The notes: a model not told the origin generated them from the letters alone. DNA of 64,000 bases from Halomonas halocynthiae DSM 14573 (GCF_000425725.1 NZ_AUDZ01000018.1:1-64000), one strand, 5' to 3'; counted from the first letter of the stretch, positions 1-8,498 are shown. Program-made: numbers and translations.

Positions 1-120
1 CTCCCCGAGGCCTTGAGCCTCCTGAAGGGCCCAGCAAGACTAGCTGGTTGATAGGCCGGGTGTGGACGCACCAATAGGTGTTGAGCTAACCGGTACTAAT
101 TGCCCGTGAGGCTTGACCAT
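1..120 (+). rRNA. 23S ribosomal RNA, 3' end (partial)
   Basis: The first ~120 bases match the extreme 3' end of gammaproteobacterial 23S rRNA. They contain the conserved block ggttgataggccgggtgt, then gagctaaccggtactaat, and end at the gtgaggcttgacc tail. The rest of the gene and the 16S lie upstream of the window. The last few bases of the mature end are placed by comparison with the remembered E. coli end, so they are uncertain by a few nucleotides. Confidence 0.96.
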
Positions 121-222
121 ATAACCCCAAGCCGTTTGATCACGAGACACACGGCCGGATACGCAACTACAGTGACAACAGTGGCCTGTTGAGACGATCT
201 CACAGCATGATTTACCCCTTTT

Positions 223-341
223 CGCCTGACGACCATAGCGTGCGTGAACCACCTGATCCCTTGCCGAACTCAGTAGTGAAACCGCTCCGCGCCGATGGTA
301 GTGTGGGGTCTCCCCATGCGAGAGTAGGTCATCGTCAGGCA
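223..341 (+). rRNA. 5S ribosomal RNA
   Basis: About 119 nt. The terminal helix I is visible as gcctgacga (224-232) pairing with tcgtcaggc (332-340). Between the arms are the hallmark 5S segments gccgaactcag and gatggtagtgtggggtc, followed by ccccatgcgagagtagg. It follows the 23S by ~100 nt, and no tRNA is seen in the 121-222 spacer. Exact processed ends are approximate. Confidence 0.97.
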
Positions 342-350
342 CTTATACCA

Positions 351-383
351 AAAGCCCCGAGCGCAACGCGCTCGGGGCTTTTT
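351..383 (+). terminator. Rho-independent terminator of the rRNA operon
   Basis: A 12-bp GC-rich stem, agccccgagcgc (353-364) with gcgctcggggct (368-379), closes on a 3-nt loop and is followed by a T run (379-383). It lies 10 nt after the 5S gene, as expected for the end of an rrn operon. Confidence 0.93.
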
Positions 384-552
384 CACATAAATTTTATTAT
401 TACACTTCCCTCCGCTACTTGCTGATGTCAGCTTATTTCAGCCTGGCAGCTTCTCGCTGTTTTTCCTGTCGACTTACTTTCTGCACTACTTAAAACTCAC
501 CTTCCCAAAAGGAGCATGTAACCTTGGCGTATTGCCATGGGTTACGCAAAGT

Positions 553-2154
553 ATGAGCCAAACTAAACCTAGTCATTCAAATCAATCGCAGAGCGCGTCT
601 GGGCCTTTGGGTAACCCTTTGGTTTTGGGGCTGAGTATTGCGTTCATTGTTATTTTTATCGGACTGTCTGCTTATGACCTCGACATGGTTGCAGTCAGTA
701 TTGCTGATGGCTTTGCCTGGACTGCGGCAACATTTGGTAGCTACTTTCAGTTGTTATTGCTGTTGACCTTTATTGTTGCTATCGGAGTGGCTGTATCACC
801 GGCGGCCCGCGCTAAAGTGGGTAATTTGGATAAACCGGAGTTAAGCACTTTCAAGTGGGTATCCATGATCCTGTGTACTCTGCTTGCTGGTGGTGGTGTG
901 TTTTTTGCGGCAGGTGAGCCGGTTTATCATTTTGTTGTGACGCCTCCTGCCTTTGACACAGAAGCGGGTACTGCTGAAGCGGTTGCCAGCGCCTTGGCTC
1001 AGTCGTTTATGCACTGGGGGTTCTTGGCATGGGCGGTACTTGGCTCGTTGGCTGCTGTGGTACTGGCGCATGCACACTACGTTAAAGGTTATCCATTACA
1101 ACCACGCACTTTGTTAATTCCGGTGCTGGGCGAGCGTGTGATGATGGGGTGGTTTGGTAGTGTGGTTGATGCGTTATGTATCATTGCTATTGTTGCCGGC
1201 ACTGTGGGGCCGATCGGCTTTCTAGCAACCCAAGTCAGCTTTGGGTTACATGAGCTATTTGGCTTACCTGACTCCTATGCAACACGGTTGACAGTTTTGA
1301 TTATGCTGGGGTTAGTGTATGTAACATCGGCCATGACGGGAATTCATCGTGGTATTCAGATCCTTAGCCGATTCAATGTTTTCCTGGCCTTAGCTATAGC
1401 TGCTGTCATCTTCTTATTTGGCCCCACGCTGTTTTTGGTTGACGCTTTTACCCAAGGGTTTGGTGAATATCTGTCTTCATTTTTTGCCATGGCGACTATG
1501 ACCAATCAGACAGCGCCGGATTGGTGGATGCAGTGGTGGACAGTGTTTTTCTTTGCTTGGTTTATTGGTTATGGCCCGCTGATGGCAATTTTTGTTGCAC
1601 GTATTTCGCGTGGCCGCACTATTCGCCAGATGATTCTTGCGGTTGCTGTAATTGCGCCGGTGGCTACTACCGTGTGGTTCACTTTGATGGGGGGGGCAGG
1701 CATCTATTATCAGCTGACGGGTGCGATTGATCTGACCGATGCGCTGAATAATTTCCGCTTTGATGTGGCAACATTAACTGTGGCGCAGGCTTTGCCGGGT
1801 GGCACGTTCATGGCGCTTGCTATTCTGCTGCTGACGACTATCTTCGTTGCAACGACTGGCGACTCCATGAGCTATGCGATTTCGGTGGTTGGTAGTGGCC
1901 ATGATCACCCAAGCGTGCTGGTTCGTGCTTTTTGGGGTATTGCTATGGCGCTTTTGGCGGGTATCCTGCTGCGTATGGGGGCTGGACAGGTTGGTGCGCT
2001 GCAGCAATTTATCGTGATTACGGCAACTCCAGTGTCCTTAGTGCTGCTACCGACACTCTGGACCGGCCCTCAGGCGGCTATTGCTATGGCGCGTGAGCAG
2101 GGCCTGATGAGTCAGCCTAGCGCGAAAAATCGTGAGACAACGTCAGCCGAATGA
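553..2154 (+). CDS. BCCT-family transporter, divergent aromatic box
   Basis: 533-aa inner-membrane protein with about 12 hydrophobic segments. The BCCT signature ARISRGRTIR is at ~349-358. BCCT carriers move quaternary ammonium or related osmolytes (betaine, choline, carnitine, ectoine, DMSP) by Na+ or H+ symport or exchange. Compared with BetP from memory, the TM4 segment reads HWGFLAWAVL, so the box tyrosine is Leu. TM8 reads FAWFIGYGP, so W374 is Phe and W377 is Tyr. The glycine stretch GMGIGL before the conserved GEP/AEP is replaced by AGGGVF (~112-117). These changes argue for a substrate or coupling ion different from the canonical BCCT at 54659-56332. The start is uncertain: AAGGAG at 509-514 precedes an ATG followed at once by TAA, while TTG 532 and ATG 553 both lack a well-spaced Shine-Dalgarno site. 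Monocistronic, between two terminators. Confidence 0.85.
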   Translation: MSQTKPSHSNQSQSASGPLGNPLVLGLSIAFIVIFIGLSAYDLDMVAVSIADGFAWTAATFGSYFQLLLLLTFIVAIGVAVSPAARAKVGNLDKPELSTFKWVSMILCTLLAGGGVFFAAGEPVYHFVVTPPAFDTEAGTAEAVASALAQSFMHWGFLAWAVLGSLAAVVLAHAHYVKGYPLQPRTLLIPVLGERVMMGWFGSVVDALCIIAIVAGTVGPIGFLATQVSFGLHELFGLPDSYATRLTVLIMLGLVYVTSAMTGIHRGIQILSRFNVFLALAIAAVIFLFGPTLFLVDAFTQGFGEYLSSFFAMATMTNQTAPDWWMQWWTVFFFAWFIGYGPLMAIFVARISRGRTIRQMILAVAVIAPVATTVWFTLMGGAGIYYQLTGAIDLTDALNNFRFDVATLTVAQALPGGTFMALAILLLTTIFVATTGDSMSYAISVVGSGHDHPSVLVRAFWGIAMALLAGILLRMGAGQVGALQQFIVITATPVSLVLLPTLWTGPQAAIAMAREQGLMSQPSAKNRETTSAE

Positions 2155-2193
2155 GGTAGCAGAGACAGCTGTTATTATCAGAATGACGACGAC

Positions 2194-2219
2194 AGGCCTG
2201 CCAGTGCGGCAGGTCTTTT
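2194..2219 (+). terminator. Terminator after the divergent BCCT gene
   Basis: Stem aggcctgcc (2194-2202) pairs with ggcaggtct (2208-2216), with a 5-nt loop and a following TTTT. It lies 40 nt after the transporter stop codon and before rlmM, so rlmM is probably transcribed separately. Confidence 0.8.
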
Positions 2220-2293
2220 CTGTTAACTATTGATGATCTCGATCTGCAGCCAGCATTTTGGTTGTTAACAAACGCTTCAAATAAGGAAGCCCC

Positions 2294-3400
2294 ATGAGCG
2301 TGCCCAACGAGTTGCTGTGCTACTGCCGCCCTGGCTTTGAGCCTGATTTGGCGGCTGAGCTGTTACACAGAGGAAGTCGGCTGGGTGGTAAGGGGAAGGT
2401 CCATGCTGAGCAGCACAGTGGTTTTGTACGCTATGTGCTGCCGCAAGGGCAGGCGGCTAACGAGTTACATCGCAGTATGCCGCTAGGGTCACTGGTGTTT
2501 GCGCGTCAAAGCCTGGTGGCTTTGCCTCCTTTGGCACTAGATCGCAATGACCGTCTGTCGTCAATGGTGGCACAGGTGGTAGAAAGTGGGTGGAGTTTTG
2601 AAGAGCTGTGGCAGGAAACGCCAGACACCAATGACGCTAAAGCGCTATCAGGGCTAATGAAGGCACTTAAGCGTCCGCTAGAGTCAAGTTTGAAAAAGCG
2701 TGGCGCCTTGAGGCGAAAAGCAGGAGGGCGGCGACTGCACGTTTGGTGGAGCGCTGGTGATTGCGTTCAGCTAGGTATCAGCTTTCCTGGCAATAGAAGT
2801 GACGAACTCGGTGGTATTCGACGGTTGCGCTTTCCTCATGCGGCGCCTAGCCGCTCAACGCTTAAGCTAGAAGAGGCCTGGCATGAGTTTATTCCAGCAG
2901 AGCAGTGGCCGGTGCGACTGACTGAGGGTATGCAAGCTGCAGACTTGGGTGCAGCCCCTGGGGGTTGGACTTGGCAGCTGGTTAATCGAGGAATGCAGGT
3001 TTATGCCATTGACAATGGCCCGATGAACCCAGCATTGATGGCCAGTGGTATGGTTGAACATCTTCGTGAGGACGGCTTTGTATGGGCTCCGCCGACTCGG
3101 CTTGATTGGTTAGTGTGCGATATTGTTGATCAGCCATCACGAGTTATCAATATGATGGCTCGCTGGCTGCTCAAACGCTGGTGTCGTGAGGCCATTTTTA
3201 ACCTGAAGCTGCCAATGAAGCAGCGCTGGCGTGCAGTACACGAGGGGTTGTCGAAACTTGAATTGATGTTATCTGATGCGGGGGTTGGCGCTGACATCCG
3301 TTGCCGACACCTATACCATGACCGAGAAGAAGTTACCGTGCATGTGCGCTTGCTCGATGAGCGTAATGGCGGTGGTCGGCGTAGGGATAGCAATCAGTAG
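2294..3400 (+). CDS. rlmM: 23S rRNA (cytidine-2498 2'-O)-methyltransferase RlmM
   Basis: 368 aa, against 366 for E. coli RlmM (formerly YgdE). It methylates the 2'-OH of C2498 in 23S rRNA using S-adenosylmethionine. The N-terminal half is the RNA-recognition part. The C-terminal Rossmann-fold domain starts with the SAM-binding motif DLGAAPGGWTW (~217-227), followed by LVCDIVDQP (~274-282, catalytic Asp) and a lysine in FNLKLPMK near 302, fitting the K-D-K-E 2'-O-methyltransferase tetrad. ATG 2294 is preceded by AAGGAAG at 2283-2289. The gene ends convergently with the ABM-domain gene and overlaps it by 7 bp. Confidence 0.95.
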   Translation: MSVPNELLCYCRPGFEPDLAAELLHRGSRLGGKGKVHAEQHSGFVRYVLPQGQAANELHRSMPLGSLVFARQSLVALPPLALDRNDRLSSMVAQVVESGWSFEELWQETPDTNDAKALSGLMKALKRPLESSLKKRGALRRKAGGRRLHVWWSAGDCVQLGISFPGNRSDELGGIRRLRFPHAAPSRSTLKLEEAWHEFIPAEQWPVRLTEGMQAADLGAAPGGWTWQLVNRGMQVYAIDNGPMNPALMASGMVEHLREDGFVWAPPTRLDWLVCDIVDQPSRVINMMARWLLKRWCREAIFNLKLPMKQRWRAVHEGLSKLELMLSDAGVGADIRCRHLYHDREEVTVHVRLLDERNGGGRRRDSNQ

Positions 3401-3681
3401 CTATGTTTAAATATTCGTACATGTTCATCTTCTGTGAGCAGCGGGAGCATTTTTTGTAATGCTTGTTGTCGTGTACTGCTGTCACTCCAGTCTTTCCAGG
3501 CACGCAGGTCGCGCCACTGGGTGATGACTAGGCGTCGGTGGCTGTTTTCGCTTTCAACTAAGCTTTCTCCCCCAGCAAAACCAGCGACACCTTGCACTAA
3601 ACGCATAACGTCGCGTGCAGCTTGTTCGTATTCGTCTTCCAGTCCGGGCATGATGCGGCGTTCAATAATAATTTTGATCAT
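3394..3681 (-). CDS. Antibiotic biosynthesis monooxygenase (ABM)-domain protein
   Basis: 95-aa protein with the compact alpha+beta ferredoxin-like pattern of the ABM superfamily. It opens with MIKIIIERRIMPG, has a central helix ending in VQGVAGFAGGESL (~29-41), and carries the family-typical RRLVITQWRDLRAWKDW (~48-64). Family members include heme-degrading monooxygenases and quinol monooxygenases, but many short single-domain members have no assigned substrate, and no heme ligand can be identified here. It is divergent from tusA (49 bp between starts) and convergent with rlmM. Its role is therefore open; oxidative or heme-linked chemistry is a family-level guess. Confidence 0.8.
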   Translation of the reverse strand: MIKIIIERRIMPGLEDEYEQAARDVMRLVQGVAGFAGGESLVESENSHRRLVITQWRDLRAWKDWSDSSTRQQALQKMLPLLTEDEHVRIFKHSY

Positions 3682-3730
3682 GGTATTGCTCTCAGATTTA
3701 CTCTGTCAGTGTGAATAAGGAAATTGACTA

Positions 3731-3982
3731 ATGTCATCTGATACACCGTTACCCGTGAGTCAAGCCAAGCTAGATACCAGCGGGCTCTATTGTCCTGAGC
3801 CTATCATGATGATGCACAACCAGGTTCGTAATATGCAGCCAGGGGAGGTGCTGGAAGTCATTGCTACTGACCCGGCTACTGTGCGTGATGTGCCAAAGTT
3901 TTGCGGTTTTCTTGGTCACGAACTTATTCACCATGAGGAAGAAGGCGGTGGCTGTTACCGTTACTTGATACGTCTTGGCTGA
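3731..3982 (+). CDS. tusA: Sulfurtransferase TusA
   Basis: 83 aa, the usual TusA size. It carries the CPEP motif (C21 is the persulfide-carrying cysteine), the downstream [12 protein letters not shown] block (~37-48) and the FCGFLGHEL segment (~57-65) typical of TusA. TusA accepts sulfur from IscS and passes it to TusBCD/MnmA for the s2U34 thiolation of tRNA-Lys, -Glu and -Gln, and it also feeds other sulfur pathways. AAGG at 3717-3720 precedes the ATG. It is a stand-alone gene, divergent from the ABM-domain gene. Confidence 0.93.
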   Translation: MSSDTPLPVSQAKLDTSGLYCPEPIMMMHNQVRNMQPGEVLEVIATDPATVRDVPKFCGFLGHELIHHEEEGGGCYRYLIRLG

Positions 3983-4014
3983 GCAACCTGCTCAGCCAAG
4001 ATGACGACATACGT

Positions 4015-4713
4015 TTAATTTTTATCTTGGGTCACGGTAATTGCGAGTGCTTCCATGGTCGCGGCGTCTTCATTGCGGATACGGTGTGCGATTTCACGTT
4101 GGAAAAGATAGACGACGGCATGTCGGCTGTGTCCGGGGTAGAGGCAAGAATCGCCAAGTAAAACCGGAGTTATGTCAATTTTGTTTTCGTTGGCCAGTAA
4201 GGCTTCAATACGTCCATCATTGTATAGATTCCAACCAAAAACCTGTTTCAGTTGTAGTGGGGTTTGATCGTCATCCATGCAGAGTGCATGGGTACCATGG
4301 TTTTCAGGAATTTGCTGAATGATCGCAATTTCCTGCATTTCTTCATAGTCAAAGTAGGCGGCTGACTGTTCCAGCTCATGCACTTTATGAGGCGGCGGGT
4401 AGTCAAATAGCTCGTCGGTTTCCGGATCTCGGTAACCAACGAATTGCCCGTGTTCTGGATCGTTAAGCTGCTGACAGGGTGTGAGTGTTTCCATCCAGGC
4501 CACTAGCCCAACGACATCACCGTCTTCGCGAAGCCCCCAGGCTAGCACAGGTATGCAGTAGTGGGCGTCGGATTCGGCAGGCTGCTGATAAACCATTTCC
4601 AGGCCATCCAGCTCTGGCGAGAGGCGAATCAGGCGACGTCTAGCCAATTGACGTTGGCGCATCGTCTCCAGGTCAATGACCTGGGCAGGTCGGTGAGACA
4701 GCGAGATAGCCAT
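4015..4713 (-). CDS. Unrecognised conserved-looking protein, 232 aa
   Basis: I do not recognise the family. The protein is soluble (no signal peptide or membrane segment) and acidic. It has a basic N-terminal stretch RQRQLARRRLIRL (~19-31), a central YFDYEEMQEIAIIQQIPENH segment (~121-140) and a C-terminal HSRHAVVYLFQREIAHRI stretch (~198-215). The coding call is firm: ATG 4713 is preceded by the near-perfect Shine-Dalgarno AGGAGG with 4-nt spacing, and codon usage resembles the neighbours. It is monocistronic, with 230 bp of non-coding sequence on its promoter side and 32 bp to the tusA stop on the other. No function is proposed. Confidence 0.8.
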   Translation of the reverse strand: MAISLSHRPAQVIDLETMRQRQLARRRLIRLSPELDGLEMVYQQPAESDAHYCIPVLAWGLREDGDVVGLVAWMETLTPCQQLNDPEHGQFVGYRDPETDELFDYPPPHKVHELEQSAAYFDYEEMQEIAIIQQIPENHGTHALCMDDDQTPLQLKQVFGWNLYNDGRIEALLANENKIDITPVLLGDSCLYPGHSRHAVVYLFQREIAHRIRNEDAATMEALAITVTQDKN

Positions 4714-4943
4714 AATTCCTCCTGCTGTTGCATTGTCACATCAGTCGGCGGCCAGCGCTTGCAGCGCCGGTTGTCAGTGCGCGGCGTCACTATAAAAAGC
4801 GTGATACCTGTAGTGATAACTCTCACTTCTGTGGCTTTGTTACCTGTGTTTTCTATATCAATATCACAGACTGACAGACAGAGTAAGCCCTGTGCTTTAA
4901 CGCGTTAGTTAAAAGGGTGGAAATGCCCTGAGGGCTAAGGCGA

Positions 4944-6392
4944 TTAGGTGGGGCTTGGTTCTGGCTGATCTGCTGCAACACGTTTGCTGAGACGACGCAG
5001 GCGCTCTCCTAGCAGTACGGCTGCAACAGTTAGTCCAGCAACGAGTCCAATCCAGTAGCCATGAACTCCCATCGCCGAGATCAGACCTGGTACTCCCTGT
5101 GTGCCTAACCAATGCCCGCCGCCTAAACCGACTAGCCAATAAGCCAGCATAGTAATGAGCATGACGACACGGGTGTCCTTGTAGCCGCGCAGGGCTCCGG
5201 CCAGGTTTACCTGTAGTCCGTCAGAGACTTGATACAACATAGCTAAACCGACCAATGACATGGTTAATGCTTTGACGGCACTATCGCGTGTGTACAGATC
5301 GATGATCGTATCGGCAGATATCCATATCAGTGCGCTATTGAATAATGCTGCCCCAAGAGAAATATAGACGCCATGCCAAGCCACCATCCGGGCCGCTTTC
5401 AAGCGGCCCTGACCAAGTGTGTTACCGACGCGCACGGTGACAGCCATGCTTAGTGATAGCGGGAGCATAAACAAGAGTGAGGTGTAATTTAGCGCCACCT
5501 GGTGAGCCGCCACGGTAATCTCACCAAGGCTGGCGACCAATAAGGCAATGAGCGTGAATAGCGTCACTTCAACAAAGATGGCGATGCCGATAGGCAGGCC
5601 TACATAAAGTAACTCGCTGATGATTTTCCACTGAGGAAGAGTAGGTGAGTGCCATAGCTTTACATTGCCATAAGCTGAGCTGCGACGAGTATAAATCATC
5701 ATGGCTAAACTCATCGCCCACATGGAAAGCGCTGTGGCCACTCCACAACCAAAGGCACCTAAGGCCGGGATTGCCTGCACAGGTGCTGGCAGCCAGTCAC
5801 CAAACAGGCTGACAAGCCCAGGGCCTCCGTAAATCAGTAGGTAATTGCTGGGCACATTTACCGCTAGACCAATCAGGCTGATTAGCAGAGCAGGGCGCGT
5901 ATGGTTCATGCCGTCAGAAAAAGAGCGTAAGGCCAGAAATAGTGCTACGCCGGGCATGCCAGCGCCGATGGCGAGAAGGTAACTGGCAGAGCGCGTAGCT
6001 ACGGCCTCTGGTACATCCATCCAGTGAAATACCGGCATGACAATCGTCCACAGTAATAGCAAGGCCAGTAACCCCATCGCAATGGCGATCCATAGGGCCT
6101 GGTGGACCTGAGGGCGTATTTCCGCTTGTTTACCTGCACCGAGTAAGTGTGCCACCACGGGGGTAAGCCCCATTAGAGTACCGGTAATCAGCAGCATTAG
6201 TGGCAACCACAAACTTGAGCCGACTGAGACGGCGGCTAAGTCTGTTGGGCTGAGGCGGCCGGTCATCATAACGTCCGTTACGCTCATGCCTGCCTGGGCA
6301 AGCTGAGCACCCCAGATCGGCAGAGACAAACGAATCAGTGCGCGGGTTTCCGTGCGCGAGGTAGTCATAAGGTCGGTGAAGAAGTGGGCCAT
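4944..6392 (-). CDS. MATE-family multidrug/Na+ antiporter, NorM-like
   Basis: 482 aa with 12 predicted membrane helices in two homologous halves, the usual size for NorM. The N-terminus has RLSLPIWGAQLAQAG (~21-35), and the region MTGRLSPTDLAAVSVGSSLW (~43-62) corresponds to the conserved NorM segment after TM1. The mid-protein VALFLALRSFSDGMNHTRPA (~154-173) is also characteristic. MATE carriers export cationic drugs and dyes in exchange for Na+ or H+. The chosen ATG has GGAG 9 nt upstream; an internal ATG eight codons in is possible. It is divergent from epmC with ~150 bp between them. Confidence 0.88.
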   Translation of the reverse strand: MAHFFTDLMTTSRTETRALIRLSLPIWGAQLAQAGMSVTDVMMTGRLSPTDLAAVSVGSSLWLPLMLLITGTLMGLTPVVAHLLGAGKQAEIRPQVHQALWIAIAMGLLALLLLWTIVMPVFHWMDVPEAVATRSASYLLAIGAGMPGVALFLALRSFSDGMNHTRPALLISLIGLAVNVPSNYLLIYGGPGLVSLFGDWLPAPVQAIPALGAFGCGVATALSMWAMSLAMMIYTRRSSAYGNVKLWHSPTLPQWKIISELLYVGLPIGIAIFVEVTLFTLIALLVASLGEITVAAHQVALNYTSLLFMLPLSLSMAVTVRVGNTLGQGRLKAARMVAWHGVYISLGAALFNSALIWISADTIIDLYTRDSAVKALTMSLVGLAMLYQVSDGLQVNLAGALRGYKDTRVVMLITMLAYWLVGLGGGHWLGTQGVPGLISAMGVHGYWIGLVAGLTVAAVLLGERLRRLSKRVAADQPEPSPT

Positions 6393-6541
6393 GTGTTATC
6401 GCTCCAAACAAAACAATATGGCCCCGAAGCAAAAGAGGCAGCAGGGGCAGACGAGTCGCGTATTCTAGCAGGGAGGAGCCGTTTTAGTCGTGCCTTCATG
6501 CCGGTTATAATCAGCGGCCAATATCCGGCTTGGAGAGCTGC

Positions 6542-7105
6542 GTGTTTCATAATCTTGGCGATATAACGGCTCTTTTTGATGGCCTCTTTTATCCCACGTA
6601 TCGCACACGTTTAGTGCGTGGTGGTGATGAGCCGCTATATTTGCCGGCGGGTGGTGACGTGGCGTGGCATCGGGTGATTTTTGCTCATGGTTATTACGCC
6701 AGTGCGTTGCATGAGATTAGCCATTGGTGCATTGCTGGTGAGCGGCGGCGCCAGTTGGAGGATTATGGCTACTGGTACTTACCGGATGGCCGAAATGTTG
6801 AGCAGCAACAGGCTTTTGAGGCAGCGGAAATCGCCCCTCAAGCGCTGGAGTCGTTGTTTGCCGCTGCCTGTGGGCGTCATTTTACTGTCAGTGTGGATAA
6901 CCTGAGTGATATCGAAGTGGATCGTAATGCTTTTGCGGCGAAGGTGGCTAAGCGCGCTGAAGCATTCGAGCTTCAGGGTTTGCCGCAGCGTGCCGAGGCA
7001 TTTCGCACGGCACTGGCGGCGTTTTATCGACAACGCCAAAGTTTACAGGCAGCTATTGCTCTCGGGCGCTCGTCTCTTGACGTTAAGGCAGCAACGACGT
7101 ATTGA
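6542..7105 (+). CDS. epmC: Elongation factor P hydroxylase EpmC
   Basis: 187 aa, against 182 for E. coli EpmC (YfcM). It hydroxylates the beta-lysylated Lys34 of EF-P, the final step of the modification started by EpmB and EpmA, which are also in this window. A non-haem-iron type motif HEISH (~57-61) sits in the conserved SALHEISHWCIAG segment, followed by EDYGYWYLPDGR and EVDRNAF. GTG 6542 is chosen because GGAG lies 6 nt upstream (6532-6535); TTG 6530 in the same frame would put that site inside the gene. It is divergent from the MATE gene and not linked to efp. Confidence 0.9.
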   Translation: MFHNLGDITALFDGLFYPTYRTRLVRGGDEPLYLPAGGDVAWHRVIFAHGYYASALHEISHWCIAGERRRQLEDYGYWYLPDGRNVEQQQAFEAAEIAPQALESLFAAACGRHFTVSVDNLSDIEVDRNAFAAKVAKRAEAFELQGLPQRAEAFRTALAAFYRQRQSLQAAIALGRSSLDVKAATTY

Positions 7106-7132
7106 GCGTGTTTAAACGCTAAGGCTTTCGGT

Positions 7133-7609
7133 TTATTCAAGGCGCATGCGCTGATGTAGCGCTAGCATGACCTGAATTTCATCTTCTGGGCGCATTGGCT
7201 CAAGACCGAGCTCGGTGAACAGTTCTCGCCTTGCTCGGGACCACTCACCTGCGGGCAGCTCAGGGTATAGGCTGTCAGCGCAAGCCAGTTCTATGAATGG
7301 GTCCATGCCATAGGTATCAAACAGGCGTGAGAGCGCCGCTTCGTCATCTGCAATACCGGCGGTGTAAAGTGTGGCATTGAAGTGGTCCTGCTCCAGTTCT
7401 TGAAGCACATCCAAAGGGCTGACGCCCATGGTGGAGAGCTCCTCCATGCTGTAGCTGCCCAGTGATACCATTTCATCATCGAGCCAATCGCTATCAGGCT
7501 GAATCAGAGTGTGTTTGACGCTGCCATCATTCAGCGTCCAAGCAATTGATAGCGGCAAGCCGTCGTGGTCAGCGGTTTCTACGGTGATAAATCCGGGTAA
7601 GTCATCCAT
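7133..7609 (-). CDS. Degenerate DEDD-exonuclease-like protein (RNase T-like fold, inferred)
   Basis: 158-aa soluble protein. Its layout recalls DEDD 3'-5' exonucleases that start with an acidic DxE strand, then PIxxxW, a glycine-turn strand, GVSPxDVLxEL and a second motif like LYxDxxxxDxxxLxxLF. Here those positions read ITVETAD, LSIAWTLNDG, GVSPLDVLQEL (~62-72) and TLYTAGIADDEAALSRLFD (~80-98). The first catalytic Asp is replaced (ITVET) and other acidic ligands are not obvious, so enzyme activity is doubtful. The start overlaps the end of tatD by 8 bp and has GAGG 9 nt upstream, pointing to co-expression with this nuclease. The fold call is pattern-based inference. Confidence 0.6.
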   Translation of the reverse strand: MDDLPGFITVETADHDGLPLSIAWTLNDGSVKHTLIQPDSDWLDDEMVSLGSYSMEELSTMGVSPLDVLQELEQDHFNATLYTAGIADDEAALSRLFDTYGMDPFIELACADSLYPELPAGEWSRARRELFTELGLEPMRPEDEIQVMLALHQRMRLE

Positions 7610-8498
7610 GGTTAATGTCCTCTACGTTATTCATGAGATGTGGCGCTTCTAGGCCGAAAAAAGTCAGTGCTGTGGCAGTGGTGGCGCGTGCCAGTTCGCT
7701 TTCGCTAATGCCTTGCCAGTGGGCGATTTCACGCACAATCCATGGCAGCAGTGCTGGCTCATGGCGCCTGCCTTTGAGTTTTTCCGGTAAATTGCGTGGC
7801 AACAAGTAAGGACAATCCGTTTCAACCATCAGGCGCGTTAGCGGGATATCTGCAACCAGCTCACGCAAGTGGTGCCCACGGCGCTCATCGCAGATCCAGC
7901 CGGTCAGGCCAATGTGTAGATCCAAATCAAGGTAGCGATATAGCGTGTCGCGTTGGCCGGTAAAGCAGTGCACCACTGCTTGGGAGATGTCGTCACGCCA
8001 GGCCTTGAGTATTTCTACCATGCGCTGCCCGGCATCACGCTCGTGAATAAACAGCGGCAAGCGGCTGCTGGCAGCTAGCTCTAATTGTGCTTCAAAGGCT
8101 CGCTCTTGCTCAGCTGGTGTAGAGAAGTTGCGGTTGAAGTCCAGCCCGCATTCACCGACCGCCACCACTTTGTTTTTCTGGTGTAGCTCAGCCATGGCGG
8201 AGGAAAGCTCTGCGGACCAGTGGCTTGCATCGTGTGGGTGTATGCCTGCCGTCGCGTAAAGGCCGGGGTGTTTCTCCGCCAATGCCAATGCCTGACGCGC
8301 ATGCTGAAGATCCGTTCCGGTAACGATTAGCGTGTTAACACCTGCCATTCTGGCACGGGCTAGCGTCGCCTCAAGGTTTTTGTTAAAGCTTTCATGGGTG
8401 AGATTGGCGCCGATATCCACCAGCGGCGCAGGCGAGCAAAATTGCAGCGCTTCCGGCAAGGTATTATCGACGTCTGGGGAAGAGTCGGCCACAGCCAT
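7602..8498 (-). CDS. tatD: TatD-family metal-dependent deoxyribonuclease
   Basis: 298 aa with an amidohydrolase-type TIM barrel. Ligand motifs are GECGLDFNRNF, PLFIHERDAG, HCFTG and ETDCPYLLPRN; the ETDCPYLLPRN form favours TatD over YcfH. TatD is a 3'-5' DNase/RNase tied to DNA repair and oxidative damage. The family start VDIGANLTHESF lies ~27 residues in, so there is a short N-terminal extension. ATG 8498 has AAGGAG just upstream (spacing only 3 nt); an ATG 21 codons earlier (8561) has no ribosome site. The start faces uup 120 bp away. It leads a two-gene unit with the exonuclease-like gene. Confidence 0.92.
   Translation of the reverse strand: MAVADSSPDVDNTLPEALQFCSPAPLVDIGANLTHESFNKNLEATLARARMAGVNTLIVTGTDLQHARQALALAEKHPGLYATAGIHPHDASHWSAELSSAMAELHQKNKVVAVGECGLDFNRNFSTPAEQERAFEAQLELAASSRLPLFIHERDAGQRMVEILKAWRDDISQAVVHCFTGQRDTLYRYLDLDLHIGLTGWICDERRGHHLRELVADIPLTRLMVETDCPYLLPRNLPEKLKGRRHEPALLPWIVREIAHWQGISESELARATTATALTFFGLEAPHLMNNVEDINHG

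Noticed and set aside
121-222. tRNA gene in the 23S-5S spacer
   Set aside because: No cloverleaf or T-loop consensus can be drawn; the spacer is ~100 nt of non-structured-looking sequence.
509-521. AAGGAG followed by ATG at 516 as the start of the first BCCT gene
   Set aside because: The ATG is followed at once by TAA and is out of frame with the transporter; it may be an abortive start but cannot initiate the protein.
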